The notes: generated by a model not told the origin, from the letters alone. Counted from the stretch's first letter, positions 32,385 to 41,172 are shown. The stretch: DNA of 47,864 bases from Clostridia bacterium (GCA_017625695.1 JAGAKI010000022.1:1-47864), one strand, 5' to 3'. Made by a program: numbers and translations.

Positions 32385-33821
32385 TTATGCATTAACTGAA
32401 TATTCCTTTTTAAATCCATGCGCTCCGAAAATTTGCCACTTACCTATGCCAAGTCTTTGCATAATTGCCTTTCGTTCTTCTGCACAAAGCTCAGGATTGG
32501 TATCAACAGATGTCATAAGTATTGGAGCATATTGGTTGTATTCTGCCTGCTCCTGAGTTAATCCGTGAGTGTTAATATAAATATCCCCTGTAATTGCAAT
32601 ATGATTTCGATAGTCAATCAGAACTATTTCCCCGGGAAGGTGTCCGCCCTGACCCTCATACACCTCAAAATGGAGTTCTCCAAAATCAAAAAAACCAATT
32701 TGTGTTAGGGGTTCTGCAGGATTTTCCACATCATCCCACAATACCGTAACCTTATCGGGATTTACCGTTTTGTATGAGGTAAGTAACTTGCATATATTAA
32801 TATAAGGTTTATGCAGGGGATTTTCCTCCCTGTACCCATTTTTTCCATTATGTTCTTTGTTTAAACACATTGCGGTTTTATGACTGGCAATCACCTCGTC
32901 AAATGCCGGCAAAAGTCCACAATGGTCAACATCGGCATGCGTTATAAGTATTGTTTTTTTCATCTCATTAAATTCAGGCATAATCTCATTAAATACTTTT
33001 AGCATTTCTTTTGTATAACAAGCATAACCGCTGTCTATAAACAAATATTTTTTGTCGCTGTTTATAATGATTGTATTACTTCCGCAAGGTGGTTCTATCA
33101 ATATGATCTCGGTTTTTTCGGTAATTTTGTGTTTCGTTATGCGCGGGGAAAAATTCCTTCCTTTTGAAGCACCAAGCAATTCTGCAAATTTGCTGATACT
33201 GTCAAAGGTGCGATATGGAGACAACCCCTGTTCGTCCAACGTCTGCATAGCAAGATTTACATTTACTAAAAGTTCTTTGCTTATATCGGTGGTTAAACCC
33301 ATAATCTGAGCCAGACCCATAACATATGTATTGTAAAAAATACTGTTATCATAAACCTTCTCTGAACTGTTATATGCTATCAATCGAACTTTGCATATTT
33401 TTTCAACTTCCTTCAAAAATTCAGATATTTTTTGCGAATCATCAACATACAAGCCCATCTTAAAATACTGATAATTTGTTCCATTTTCTTGTGAACTCAT
33501 ATATGATATGTTAAAATTGAATCTGTCAATAAGAGTCAAAACATCCGTGACACTTCCCGGAATATCTCTCAGACAGAACTCCAATAATACAATACTTGTT
33601 TTCAAATTATTATTTTGAAGATAGCCAATCTTTTCAAGTTCACTGTCTGCTTTTTTCAGCTGTTCCTCAGTTCCTTCTGCATCGATAAACAACATATGCG
33701 AATCTACTGCCTTGTTGTAACTTACACGAGTAATATTAATTCCTAATGCTGAAAAGCACTTACTCGCTTTTAAAAACGCGCCAATACGATTTGGCATTGA
33801 TGTTACATATGTTTTTTTCAT
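32385..33821 (-). CDS. Fusion of two ACT domains with an MBL-fold hydrolase
   Basis: A 478-residue protein. Residues 1-65 and about 72-145 look like two ACT domains (P-N-R-I-G-A-F-L-K-A and I-P-G-S-V-T-D-V-L-T), the amino-acid-sensing module. Residues about 210-478 form a metallo-beta-lactamase fold with T-H-A-D-V-D-H-C-G near 295, G-Q-G-G-H-L-P-G-E and I-T-G-D-I-Y further on. An allosterically controlled hydrolase responding to an amino acid is a reasonable guess, with no known substrate. The ATG at 33821 has an SD (AAAGGAG) at the end of the shared upstream module. Codon use and the absence of an operon suggest an acquired gene. Confidence 0.75.
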   Translation of the reverse strand: MKKTYVTSMPNRIGAFLKASKCFSALGINITRVSYNKAVDSHMLFIDAEGTEEQLKKADSELEKIGYLQNNNLKTSIVLLEFCLRDIPGSVTDVLTLIDRFNFNISYMSSQENGTNYQYFKMGLYVDDSQKISEFLKEVEKICKVRLIAYNSSEKVYDNSIFYNTYVMGLAQIMGLTTDISKELLVNVNLAMQTLDEQGLSPYRTFDSISKFAELLGASKGRNFSPRITKHKITEKTEIILIEPPCGSNTIIINSDKKYLFIDSGYACYTKEMLKVFNEIMPEFNEMKKTILITHADVDHCGLLPAFDEVIASHKTAMCLNKEHNGKNGYREENPLHKPYINICKLLTSYKTVNPDKVTVLWDDVENPAEPLTQIGFFDFGELHFEVYEGQGGHLPGEIVLIDYRNHIAITGDIYINTHGLTQEQAEYNQYAPILMTSVDTNPELCAEERKAIMQRLGIGKWQIFGAHGFKKEYSVNA

Positions 33822-33828
33822 ATATTTC

Positions 33829-33884
33829 TCCTTTCGCCAATATCCGACATTCTTACTATAAAGACTGTATAATCTTGATGCCAA
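33829..33884 (-). promoter_or_regulatory. Shared upstream module, copy 2
   Basis: Minus strand order: TTGGCATC, AAGATTATACAG, TCTTTATAGTAAG, AATGTCGGATATTG, CGAAAGGAG. TTGGCA and TATAGT lie 18 bases apart and could be a promoter; the TATAAAGACTG core (plus strand) starts about 37 bases from the start codon. An AATTTAGCT repeat abuts its outer end. Confidence 0.75.
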
Positions 33885-33891
33885 CCATTTA

Positions 33892-34081
33892 AGCTAAATT
33901 TTGCAACAAGTTGCAAAGCTAAATTATCCCGCTTCGCTTCATAGCTAAATAACTCCTTTGGAGTAGCTAAATTAAATTCGCCAAAAGCGTGCGAAGCACA
34001 TTTAGCTGCCACAGGCAATTTAGCTGAACTTGTTCAATTTAGCTCGCCGTAGGCGAATTTAGCTGCGGTGCTATGCACCGC
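33892..34081. repeat. AATTTAGCT-type structured repeat, copy B
   Basis: Four AGCTAAATT separators are followed by four AATTTAGCT separators. Hairpins between them: TTGCAAC/GTTGCAA (the same as in copy A), ACTCC/GGAGT, GTGC/GCAC, GCC/GGC, GAAC/GTTC, CGCC/GGCG and, at the edge, GCGGTGC/GCACCGC. Apart from the first, the hairpin sequences differ from those of copy A while staying perfectly paired. The array lies between a shared upstream module and copy C of the ATATCGA repeat. Confidence 0.85.
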
Positions 34082-34119
34082 ATATGATTTTGTCAAGTTA
34101 AGGACAAAAAATTTTTGTT

Positions 34120-34268
34120 GATATGCAAACTTTGTTTGCTCGATATATTTACTTCGTAAATTCGATAGGTTCTTCGTATCACTCAAAACTCGATATGATA
34201 GAAATCCCGTTGCCGTAAGGCAACATATCGAGTCTGCAAGACAGATCGAAAATCTTAAATTTATATCG
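34120..34268. repeat. ATATCGA-type structured repeat, copy C
   Basis: Separators GATAT, CGATAT, TCGAT and CGATAT are followed by ATATCGA, ATCGA and ATATCG. Perfect small hairpins between them include GCAAAC/GTTTGC, ATTTAC/GTAAAT and GTTGCC/GGCAAC. It lies 50 bases from the terminator of glgP. The whole interval 33822-34366 holds only the module, the two repeats and that terminator. Confidence 0.8.
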
Positions 34269-34321
34269 CTGCATTTAATTGTTATGCAATAAAACTTATT
34301 ATAACATATTTCTTCCAAAAA

Positions 34322-34360
34322 AGCAAGTAACCGCACAATTTTGTACGGTTACTTTTTTTA
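34322..34360 (-). terminator. Terminator of glgP
   Basis: AAGTAACCG and CGGTTACTT pair around a second inner stem (ACAA/TTGT), directly after the glgP stop codon. T tracts lie on both sides. Confidence 0.75.
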
Positions 34361-34366
34361 AAAATA

Positions 34367-36976
34367 TTATTTTAATTCATTTTCCTTTAAGAACCAGATT
34401 TCATTTGCATAGTTACGGATGGTTTCATCGGAAGAGAATCTACCTGCCATAGAGATATTGTAAGCAGACATAGATAACCATTTTTGTTGATTGGTACGAT
34501 ACAGATCCATCGCACGTTGCATGGTTTCTTTATAGGATGCAAAATCCGCCAACACGAAATATTCATCGTTCTGATGAATCAGAGAATCAAAGATTGGCAT
34601 AAATTCGCCGGGATGCGCATCTTTGAAGAAGTCACCTTTCAAGGTATCTAAGATACGACGGAGTTTGTAGTCAGATTCATAGAGATTCACACTATGATAA
34701 TCACGGTCTCTGTAGTGACAAAGCACCTCGCTGACAGACATACCGAAGGTGAAAATGTTATCATCTCCTACTGCTTCCGCAATTTCAATATTGGCGCCAT
34801 CCATAGTCCCCATGGTTAAAGCACCGTTTAACATAAATTTCATGTTACCGGTACCGCTGGCTTCTTTGGATGCGGTAGAAATCTGTTCGGATAAATCAGA
34901 TGCCGGGAAAATGTGCTGTGCAAAAGAAACATTGTAGTTTTCCAAGAACAGAACAGTCAAAATATCTTTGGTATCAGGATCGTTGTTTACCAGGTTTGCA
35001 ACAGAATTGATAAATTTAATCACCAATTTTGCATAGGCATAACCGGGTGCCGCTTTCCCACCGAATAAGAAGGTCATCGGCTGACGGACTTTGGTGGGGT
35101 TATCCTTGATGTCAAAATACATATCCAAAATCTGGAACGCTTTTAACAGCTGACGTTTGTAGGCATGAATACGTTTTACCTGAACGTCAAACAAGGTATC
35201 GGGATTTAACAAAAAGCCCTGTTTATCTTTAATAAAGTTTGCCAGTTTGATTTTATTGCGATATTTGATTTTGCCCAGTTCTTCTAAGAATGCAGAATCC
35301 TGATGCAATCCTTTTTCTACAATTTTGGAAAGTTCAAGCGGTTTTTTAATAAAATCAGAACCAATGTTTTTGGTAATCAGTTCAGTCAGTTCAGGGTTGG
35401 AATCCACCAGCCATCTTCTGTGGGTGATACCATTGGTTTTGTTGTTGAATTTTTCGGGAGTGGTCATATAGTAATCATGGAACAGTTCATCTTTTAAGAT
35501 CTGACTGTGAACAGCTGCAACCCCATTCACGCTGTGGCTGCCTGCAATTGCCATATTCGCCATATTTACCACACCGTTCTGAATGATTGCCATATAGGCA
35601 ACTTTTCCATCATCGCCGGGATAAATCCGATACAACTCTTCACACAGACGGCGGTTGATTTCTTCCGTAATCATAAAGATACGGGGCAAAAGCTCACGAT
35701 ACATATGAATGGGCCATTTTTCCAACGCTTCCGGCATAATGGTATGGTTGGTGTAGGACAAGGTTCTGGTGGTAATTCCCCATGCATCTTCCCACGGAAC
35801 TTCGTATTCATCCACCAGCAGTCGCATCAGTTCCGGTACACAAAGTGCAGGATGGGTATCGTTGATGTGAACAGAAACAAATTCATCTAATTTCCAGATA
35901 TCATTCCCCAACGCAACATAATCTCTTAAAATGGAAGTCAATCCCGCAGATACAAAGAAATACTGCTGTTTTAAACGGAGTAATTTATTGGAATAATTGG
36001 AATCATCGGGATACAATACGTCAGAAATTGCACGTACTGACTGACGGTATTCCACGGCACTGGAATATTCCCCGCGGGAGAACTTGGAAAAATCAAACTC
36101 ATCTTCCTTGGGTTCTGCACTCCAAAGACGAAGTGTGTTTACGATATTATTATCATATCCAATCATGGGAGTATCGTAAGGAACCGCCATAACCGGGTCA
36201 TAATTCACCTGAGAGTAATAGCATTTGCCGTTTCTTTCTTCGCATACTACATCACCGTAGAATTTTACTTCCACAGATTTGGAAGAACGGCGTGCTTCAT
36301 ACAAGTTTTCAGTATTCAGCCAGTTATCAGATTCTTCCACCTGATATCCATCCACAATTCTCTGTTTAAACAGACCGTGTCTGTAACGGATACCGTTACC
36401 GTGACCGGCATAACCGCAAGCTGCAAGTGAATCAAGAAAACAAGCAGCAAGTCTTCCCAAACCACCGTTGCCCAGACCTGCATCAGGTTCAATATGGGTT
36501 ACACGGGTAATGTCAAAACCAAGTTCTTTTAAAATGTCGGTCATATCATTTAAGATATTTAATCTTCTCAAGTCTTTACGGAGCGCTTTCCCCATCAAGA
36601 ATTCCAGAGAAAAATAGTAAACCTGTTTTACATTATTTTCTTTGTAATACTTTTTGGTTTTTACCCATTCTTTTCCGATGAGTTCTCTTACCAAAGTTCC
36701 CAGTGCAAAATACATATCACGTTCGGTAGCATCCTCTACGGATACATTTCTCACACCTTCTAACTTGTTGATTAATGCTTCTTTTAATTCCGCTTTTGTC
36801 ATCTTTTTAGCAGTAGTTGCAGTTTCCTTTTTAGGAGTGGCTTTTTTCGCAGGCGCTTTCTTTTCTGCTTTTGGTGCTGTGGCTTTCACAGCAGTCTTTT
36901 TGGTGGTTTCTTTCACGGTTTCTTTTACAGATTTTTTTACCGCAGAAACTTTGCTTTCTTCTTTTTTGTTGCTCAT
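34367..36976 (-). CDS. glgP: Glycogen phosphorylase with a lysine/alanine-rich N-terminal extension
   Basis: An 869-residue alpha-glucan phosphorylase (GT35) that releases glucose-1-phosphate from glycogen. The pyridoxal phosphate lysine stands near residue 713 in G-T-G-N-M-K-F, and the N-terminal catalytic region starts at about 65. The family is usually about 800-830 residues; here the first 60 residues are an unusual low-complexity tail of K, A, T and E with repeats like K-K-A-P-A-K-K-A-T-P-K-K, similar to histone H1 tails. SD AAGGAGG lies inside the end of the upstream GH13 gene, five bases away, so the two are coupled. Confidence 0.93.
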   Translation of the reverse strand: MSNKKEESKVSAVKKSVKETVKETTKKTAVKATAPKAEKKAPAKKATPKKETATTAKKMTKAELKEALINKLEGVRNVSVEDATERDMYFALGTLVRELIGKEWVKTKKYYKENNVKQVYYFSLEFLMGKALRKDLRRLNILNDMTDILKELGFDITRVTHIEPDAGLGNGGLGRLAACFLDSLAACGYAGHGNGIRYRHGLFKQRIVDGYQVEESDNWLNTENLYEARRSSKSVEVKFYGDVVCEERNGKCYYSQVNYDPVMAVPYDTPMIGYDNNIVNTLRLWSAEPKEDEFDFSKFSRGEYSSAVEYRQSVRAISDVLYPDDSNYSNKLLRLKQQYFFVSAGLTSILRDYVALGNDIWKLDEFVSVHINDTHPALCVPELMRLLVDEYEVPWEDAWGITTRTLSYTNHTIMPEALEKWPIHMYRELLPRIFMITEEINRRLCEELYRIYPGDDGKVAYMAIIQNGVVNMANMAIAGSHSVNGVAAVHSQILKDELFHDYYMTTPEKFNNKTNGITHRRWLVDSNPELTELITKNIGSDFIKKPLELSKIVEKGLHQDSAFLEELGKIKYRNKIKLANFIKDKQGFLLNPDTLFDVQVKRIHAYKRQLLKAFQILDMYFDIKDNPTKVRQPMTFLFGGKAAPGYAYAKLVIKFINSVANLVNNDPDTKDILTVLFLENYNVSFAQHIFPASDLSEQISTASKEASGTGNMKFMLNGALTMGTMDGANIEIAEAVGDDNIFTFGMSVSEVLCHYRDRDYHSVNLYESDYKLRRILDTLKGDFFKDAHPGEFMPIFDSLIHQNDEYFVLADFASYKETMQRAMDLYRTNQQKWLSMSAYNISMAGRFSSDETIRNYANEIWFLKENELK

Positions 36977-36981
36977 TTATG

Positions 36982-38814
36982 TTAGTCCTCCTTAAGATTT
37001 CCAAAGATAATATAAGATTTTGGCGGCATCAAAATGCCGTATTCATTATATAAAACACTTTCATGAGAAAATACCGATTTCCCCATAACAATTTCTTTCC
37101 AAAGAGCTGTTTCCTCTCCCCCGTTGACCAACACCGTAAGTTCTCCCCGTTTGAAAGAGAGAATACTGTCTGTGTGTGTAATCTCGGTCAGTGGTGTTTT
37201 GAAATCCTCTTCATATGCGGTTTTCAATTTTCCAATTTGCTGATAGAATTCCAAAAGGTCGGAATCCTCTTTTCCATAAGGGTAGGTTCCTCTGCAATAA
37301 GGGTCTGCAAAGCCTTGCAATCCCACTTCATCCCCATAGTAAATACACGGGATTCCGGGCAAAGTAAACTGCAGTACCGTGGCAAGCTTCAGAAGTTTTT
37401 TTGCAGTCCGGTATTCTTCTTCGTTCATACGGTAAGTCCCTTGCTCATGCAACGGGATTTCCGTCAAAACTCCAAGTTCTGTCAGACTTCGCCGGGTATC
37501 GTGGGTACTCAGCGAATTCATCAGTACCGATAAAACTTCCTGAGGATAGTTTTCCAAAATCGGCATCACAGAATTGATAAAACGCTCGGCATCGCAGTGC
37601 TTCACATATTCAAGAATAGCAGTACGGAAAGGATAATTCATCACACTATCCAACTGGTCACCCAACAGATACCGGCGTTTTATGCCATAGCTTTCCTTGT
37701 TGGAAGCATCCTCCCATACTTCACCAATGACAAACCCGTCGGGATTCAACTCTTTCACTGTCTGCCTGAGACGGTCAATAAACACGTCAGGCAATTCGTC
37801 CGCTACATCCAGGCGCCATCCGTCCACTCCACGATCGTGCCAAAATTTCAGCACTCCGTTTTCCGGATTGGTGATAAAATCCAGATAACATTCATTCTCT
37901 TCCCGAACATTGGGAAGATTTTTAAATCCCCACCAGCTTTCATAGGAATCAGGAAACCGTTGAAAACAATACCAGGGATAATAGGGAGAATCCGTACTCT
38001 GATACGCTCCCACCGAGTCATAGTGCCCGTATTTATTAAAGTAAACGCTGTCGGCTCCCGTGTGACTGAATACTCCGTCTAAAATCACGTGAATTCCGCA
38101 TTTTTTACAAGCCTTGGTAAATGCAACAAAATCTTTTTCTGTCCCCAGATAGGGATCAATTTTTTTATAATCAGCAGTGCTGTACCGATGGTTTTCACCG
38201 CTTTCAAACACAGGATTCAAATAAATAATACCGACACCCAGTTTTTTCAAATAATCTAACTGTTCGGTAATTCCCTTTAAATTACCGCCGAAATAATCAT
38301 TGGCAAGATAAGGATTCTGTTGTGGCAAAAAGATAGGAACATCATCCCAGTTTTCATGCAGAATCCGTTCATTTTTAACCGTGGGAAGTATTACTTTGTC
38401 ACTCCGTTTAAAACGGTCCGGAAAAATTTGATACATAATCTTCCCTTTTGCCCAGTCAGGAGTCGAAAATCCCTTTTTATATACCGTTTGCTGAAACATG
38501 GGAAGCGTTTCATCCAGCACCAGTTTTCCGTTCTGATTTCTGCCAACAAAACCACCGTGTTCCGTCTGAATATGAAACTCATAAAACAAAGCTTCTGCTG
38601 TAGGAAAAGCAACCTGCAATTGATACCGGCTGTAGTCACCCTGGCATCCCTCATAGGAAAAATCATACCGCTCCCCTTTGGCAGTTACCAAAGAAACTTT
38701 TTCCACATAAACATCATTGAAAATAAAAATCCGAAACAAAACCTCACGGTTGACCATAACGGCACCGAAAGGATTTTTACAGAGAATATCGCGAGAATTA
38801 TAATAAATGTTCAA
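36982..38814 (-). CDS. GH13 alpha-glycosidase (neopullulanase/maltodextrinase-like)
   Basis: An enzyme of about 610 residues acting on alpha-glucans. An N-terminal beta domain (about 1-120) precedes the GH13 barrel: D-G-V-F-S-H-T-G, nucleophile D in G-W-R-L-D-V-A-D-E near 335, acid E in I-G-E-V-W-E-D near 365, and S-T-H-D-T-R. It probably trims branched dextrins next to glycogen phosphorylase. The TTG at 38814 is preferred as start: AAGGAG lies nine bases upstream, related proteins begin with the same I-Y-Y-N-S-R-D segment, and the -10 box of a perfect promoter leaves the furthest upstream ATG (38856) outside the transcript. An ATG at 38832 is the other candidate. Confidence 0.85.
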   Translation of the reverse strand: MNIYYNSRDILCKNPFGAVMVNREVLFRIFIFNDVYVEKVSLVTAKGERYDFSYEGCQGDYSRYQLQVAFPTAEALFYEFHIQTEHGGFVGRNQNGKLVLDETLPMFQQTVYKKGFSTPDWAKGKIMYQIFPDRFKRSDKVILPTVKNERILHENWDDVPIFLPQQNPYLANDYFGGNLKGITEQLDYLKKLGVGIIYLNPVFESGENHRYSTADYKKIDPYLGTEKDFVAFTKACKKCGIHVILDGVFSHTGADSVYFNKYGHYDSVGAYQSTDSPYYPWYCFQRFPDSYESWWGFKNLPNVREENECYLDFITNPENGVLKFWHDRGVDGWRLDVADELPDVFIDRLRQTVKELNPDGFVIGEVWEDASNKESYGIKRRYLLGDQLDSVMNYPFRTAILEYVKHCDAERFINSVMPILENYPQEVLSVLMNSLSTHDTRRSLTELGVLTEIPLHEQGTYRMNEEEYRTAKKLLKLATVLQFTLPGIPCIYYGDEVGLQGFADPYCRGTYPYGKEDSDLLEFYQQIGKLKTAYEEDFKTPLTEITHTDSILSFKRGELTVLVNGGEETALWKEIVMGKSVFSHESVLYNEYGILMPPKSYIIFGNLKED

Positions 38815-38859
38815 CTGCTTTTTCTCCTTCATAATGTGAGGCATAAAAATGCCCAATAC

Positions 38860-38888
38860 ATTATACCCTTTTTTCTCTCGTTTGTCAA
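38860..38888 (-). promoter_or_regulatory. Consensus promoter of the GH13-glgP operon
   Basis: A perfect TTGACA, 17-base spacer and perfect TATAAT. Transcription should start near 38853, and a small hairpin (GGCAT/ATGCC) would lie at the very 5' end of the RNA. Confidence 0.87.
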
Positions 38889-39015
38889 CTGACAGAACAG
38901 TAAGGATTTTGTTTCATAATTGCCATATTTTTATGGATAATGACCAATTAAACTTTCCAAATTTTGTAAATTAACACAGACTTTCATTTTTTTATATATT
39001 TTTTACAAAAAACAC

Positions 39016-39044
39016 TTTATTTTTCATTTGCTTTATGTTATAAT
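39016..39044 (+). promoter_or_regulatory. Extended -10 promoter of glgBCDA
   Basis: TATAAT with an extended TG (TGTTATAAT) and a weak TTTATT at 17 bases. The leader from here to glgB is about 128 bases. The stretch 38889-39015 between the divergent promoters is A/T-rich and otherwise featureless. Confidence 0.6.
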
Positions 39045-39059
39045 ATAACAAAGTTACAA

Positions 39060-39136
39060 GTTCCGACATCAATCCGCCCCATTTTCGGATTGTCCAAAGG
39101 AACCGCAACTCGATATCCGGCGGAGTAATCCCGCCG
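39060..39136 (+). promoter_or_regulatory. Structured leader of the glycogen synthesis operon
   Basis: Two stable hairpins lie between promoter and SD: GTTCC/GGAAC enclosing CAATCCG/CGGATTG (39060-39103), and CGGCGG/CCGCCG (39118-39136). Neither is followed by a T tract, so this is not a simple terminator; the second ends 27 bases before the SD. It may modulate translation or mRNA stability. It does not match any riboswitch class I can recall. Confidence 0.5.
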
Positions 39137-39178
39137 ATTTTGTCGTGTTTTCAGCAAATATCAGGAGGCAACAACAGT

Positions 39179-41068
39179 ATGCAGACATCCAGAAATCAAA
39201 TGGCAGAATACCTGTTTCACCAAGGAACCAACAGCCGTGCCTACGACTTTTTAGGTGCACACCTTCAAGGGAAAAAATGTGTGTTTCGCACATGGGCACC
39301 CAAGGCAAAGGCGGTCTTTGTGACAGGTTCTTTTTGTAATTGGGATTATAACGCACATCAGGCTGTCAGAATTACTGACGGCGGGTTATACGAATGTATC
39401 ATTGACAATGTGCAGGAATTTGATGCTTATAAATTTGTAATTATTACCCAGTCCGGAGAAACTCTGTTAAAAGCTGACCCATACGGGTATCACACCGAAA
39501 CCCGCCCCGGGGATGCATCCAAAGTATACAATTTGTCTGGCTACCGATGGCATGATAAAAAATGGATGGCAAATCGGGAAGCACCTTATCAGAAACCAAT
39601 GAACATTTATGAGGTGCATTTTGGTTCTTGGAAACGATATGCCGACGGAAACAATTTTTCCTATCGGAAAATGGCAGAGGAACTCATTCCCTACGTCAAA
39701 GAAATGGGATATACCCACCTTGAACTCATGCCTATGAGCGAATATCCCTACGACAAATCCTGGGGATATCAGGTAACAGGTTATTATGCACCTACCTCCC
39801 GTTATGGAGAACCCAAAGATTTTATGTATTTCATTGATGAATGTCATAAAAATAATATCGGCGTTATTTTGGATTGGGTGCCTGCTCACTTCCCCAAAGA
39901 TGCCCAGGGCTTATATGAATTTGACGGAAGCTATTGTTACGAATATGAAAGTCCCTACAAGCGGGAACATAAAGACTGGGGTACCCGCATCTTTGACTAC
40001 GGCAAAAACGAAGTGATTTCGTTTCTGATTTCCAATGCTTGTTTCTGGCTGGAGCAGTATCACATTGACGGATTGCGTGTCGATGCAGTTGCTTCCATGC
40101 TATACTTAGACTACGGCAAGCAGGACGGAGAGTGGGAACAGAACAAATACGGTGGAAACGGAAATTTAGAAGCTGTGGAATTCTTTAAAAAACTAAATAC
40201 CCGTGTATTTTCCGATTTCCCCGGAATTATGATGATCGCTGAAGAATCCACTGCATGGCCTATGATTACCTATCCCGTGGAAGATGGCGGATTAGGATTC
40301 AACTACAAATGGAATATGGGATGGATGAACGATTCACTCCGGTATATGGCAACCGACCCCTTCTTCCGTAAAGGCGTCCACAACAATATGACATTTTCTT
40401 TAACCTATGCATTTTCTGAAAATTTCGTTCTCCCCTTGTCTCACGACGAGGTAGTTCACGAAAAATGCTCTCTCTTATATAAAATGCCGGGTTACCTTCA
40501 CGATAAATTTGCAAATCTTCGCACTTATCTTACTTATATGTTTACTCATCCGGGTAAAAAGCTGACCTTTATGGGTGCTGAACTTGCTCAACAGAGCGAA
40601 TGGAACGAGGAAGCCCAGCTTTCCTGGGAACTGCTCCAATATCCTGAACATCAGAAGCACCAGATATTTGTGAAAGCTTTAAACGCCTTCTATCAGAAGG
40701 AACCTGCTCTGTGGGAAAAGGATGACAGTTGGGAGGGATTCCATTGGGCGAGTGCAGATGATTGCAACAATAATGTTTATGCTTTCTGGAGAATAGACAA
40801 AAAAGGAAACAAACTACTCAGCATTTTTAATTTCTCTTCCAACCGCTATGAGGGATATCGAATCGGAGTTCCCAACCGCGGAAACTATACAGAGGTATTT
40901 TCGACTGACCGGGAAGAATTCGGTGGAAACGGAACACCGCCACAAAAGCTCACGTCAAAACCCGGAGAAATGCACGGTCAGAAACAACATATTGAGCTTA
41001 CGATCCCTCCATTCTCGGCAATATGCTTTTACAAAAAGGCAACACCGAAACGAACCAAGAAAGCATAA
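39179..41068 (+). CDS. glgB: 1,4-alpha-glucan branching enzyme
   Basis: A 629-residue glycogen branching enzyme (GH13_9), which cuts alpha-1,4 chains and transfers them to alpha-1,6 positions. A CBM48 domain (about 25-115, with F-R-T-W-A-P-K-A) precedes the barrel, which holds D-W-V-P-A-H-F, nucleophile D302 in L-R-V-D-A-V-A, acid E355 in I-A-E-E-S-T, and L-S-H-D-E-V-V-H. The ATG at 39179 follows an AGGAGG at ten bases; an in-frame ATG 13 codons upstream has no SD. First gene of glgB-glgC-glgD-glgA. Confidence 0.94.
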   Translation: MQTSRNQMAEYLFHQGTNSRAYDFLGAHLQGKKCVFRTWAPKAKAVFVTGSFCNWDYNAHQAVRITDGGLYECIIDNVQEFDAYKFVIITQSGETLLKADPYGYHTETRPGDASKVYNLSGYRWHDKKWMANREAPYQKPMNIYEVHFGSWKRYADGNNFSYRKMAEELIPYVKEMGYTHLELMPMSEYPYDKSWGYQVTGYYAPTSRYGEPKDFMYFIDECHKNNIGVILDWVPAHFPKDAQGLYEFDGSYCYEYESPYKREHKDWGTRIFDYGKNEVISFLISNACFWLEQYHIDGLRVDAVASMLYLDYGKQDGEWEQNKYGGNGNLEAVEFFKKLNTRVFSDFPGIMMIAEESTAWPMITYPVEDGGLGFNYKWNMGWMNDSLRYMATDPFFRKGVHNNMTFSLTYAFSENFVLPLSHDEVVHEKCSLLYKMPGYLHDKFANLRTYLTYMFTHPGKKLTFMGAELAQQSEWNEEAQLSWELLQYPEHQKHQIFVKALNAFYQKEPALWEKDDSWEGFHWASADDCNNNVYAFWRIDKKGNKLLSIFNFSSNRYEGYRIGVPNRGNYTEVFSTDREEFGGNGTPPQKLTSKPGEMHGQKQHIELTIPPFSAICFYKKATPKRTKKA

Positions 41069-41172
41069 TTTTCTCCGAATCAGAATATTGTTTAGCGAGG
41101 AAGTTTCGCTTCATTAAACTGTATTTAAATTTCAGCATATAAAATGCAACACAACAAGAAAGGATAATTCTT

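Noticed and set aside
33892-34081. The AATTTAGCT array as a CRISPR
   Set aside because: The constant part is only nine bases and inverts in orientation half way, the spacers are palindromes of uneven length, and there are no cas genes in the window.
34081-34120. A promoter for an unseen gene between the two repeats
   Set aside because: No -35/-10 pair with correct spacing and no open frame follow.
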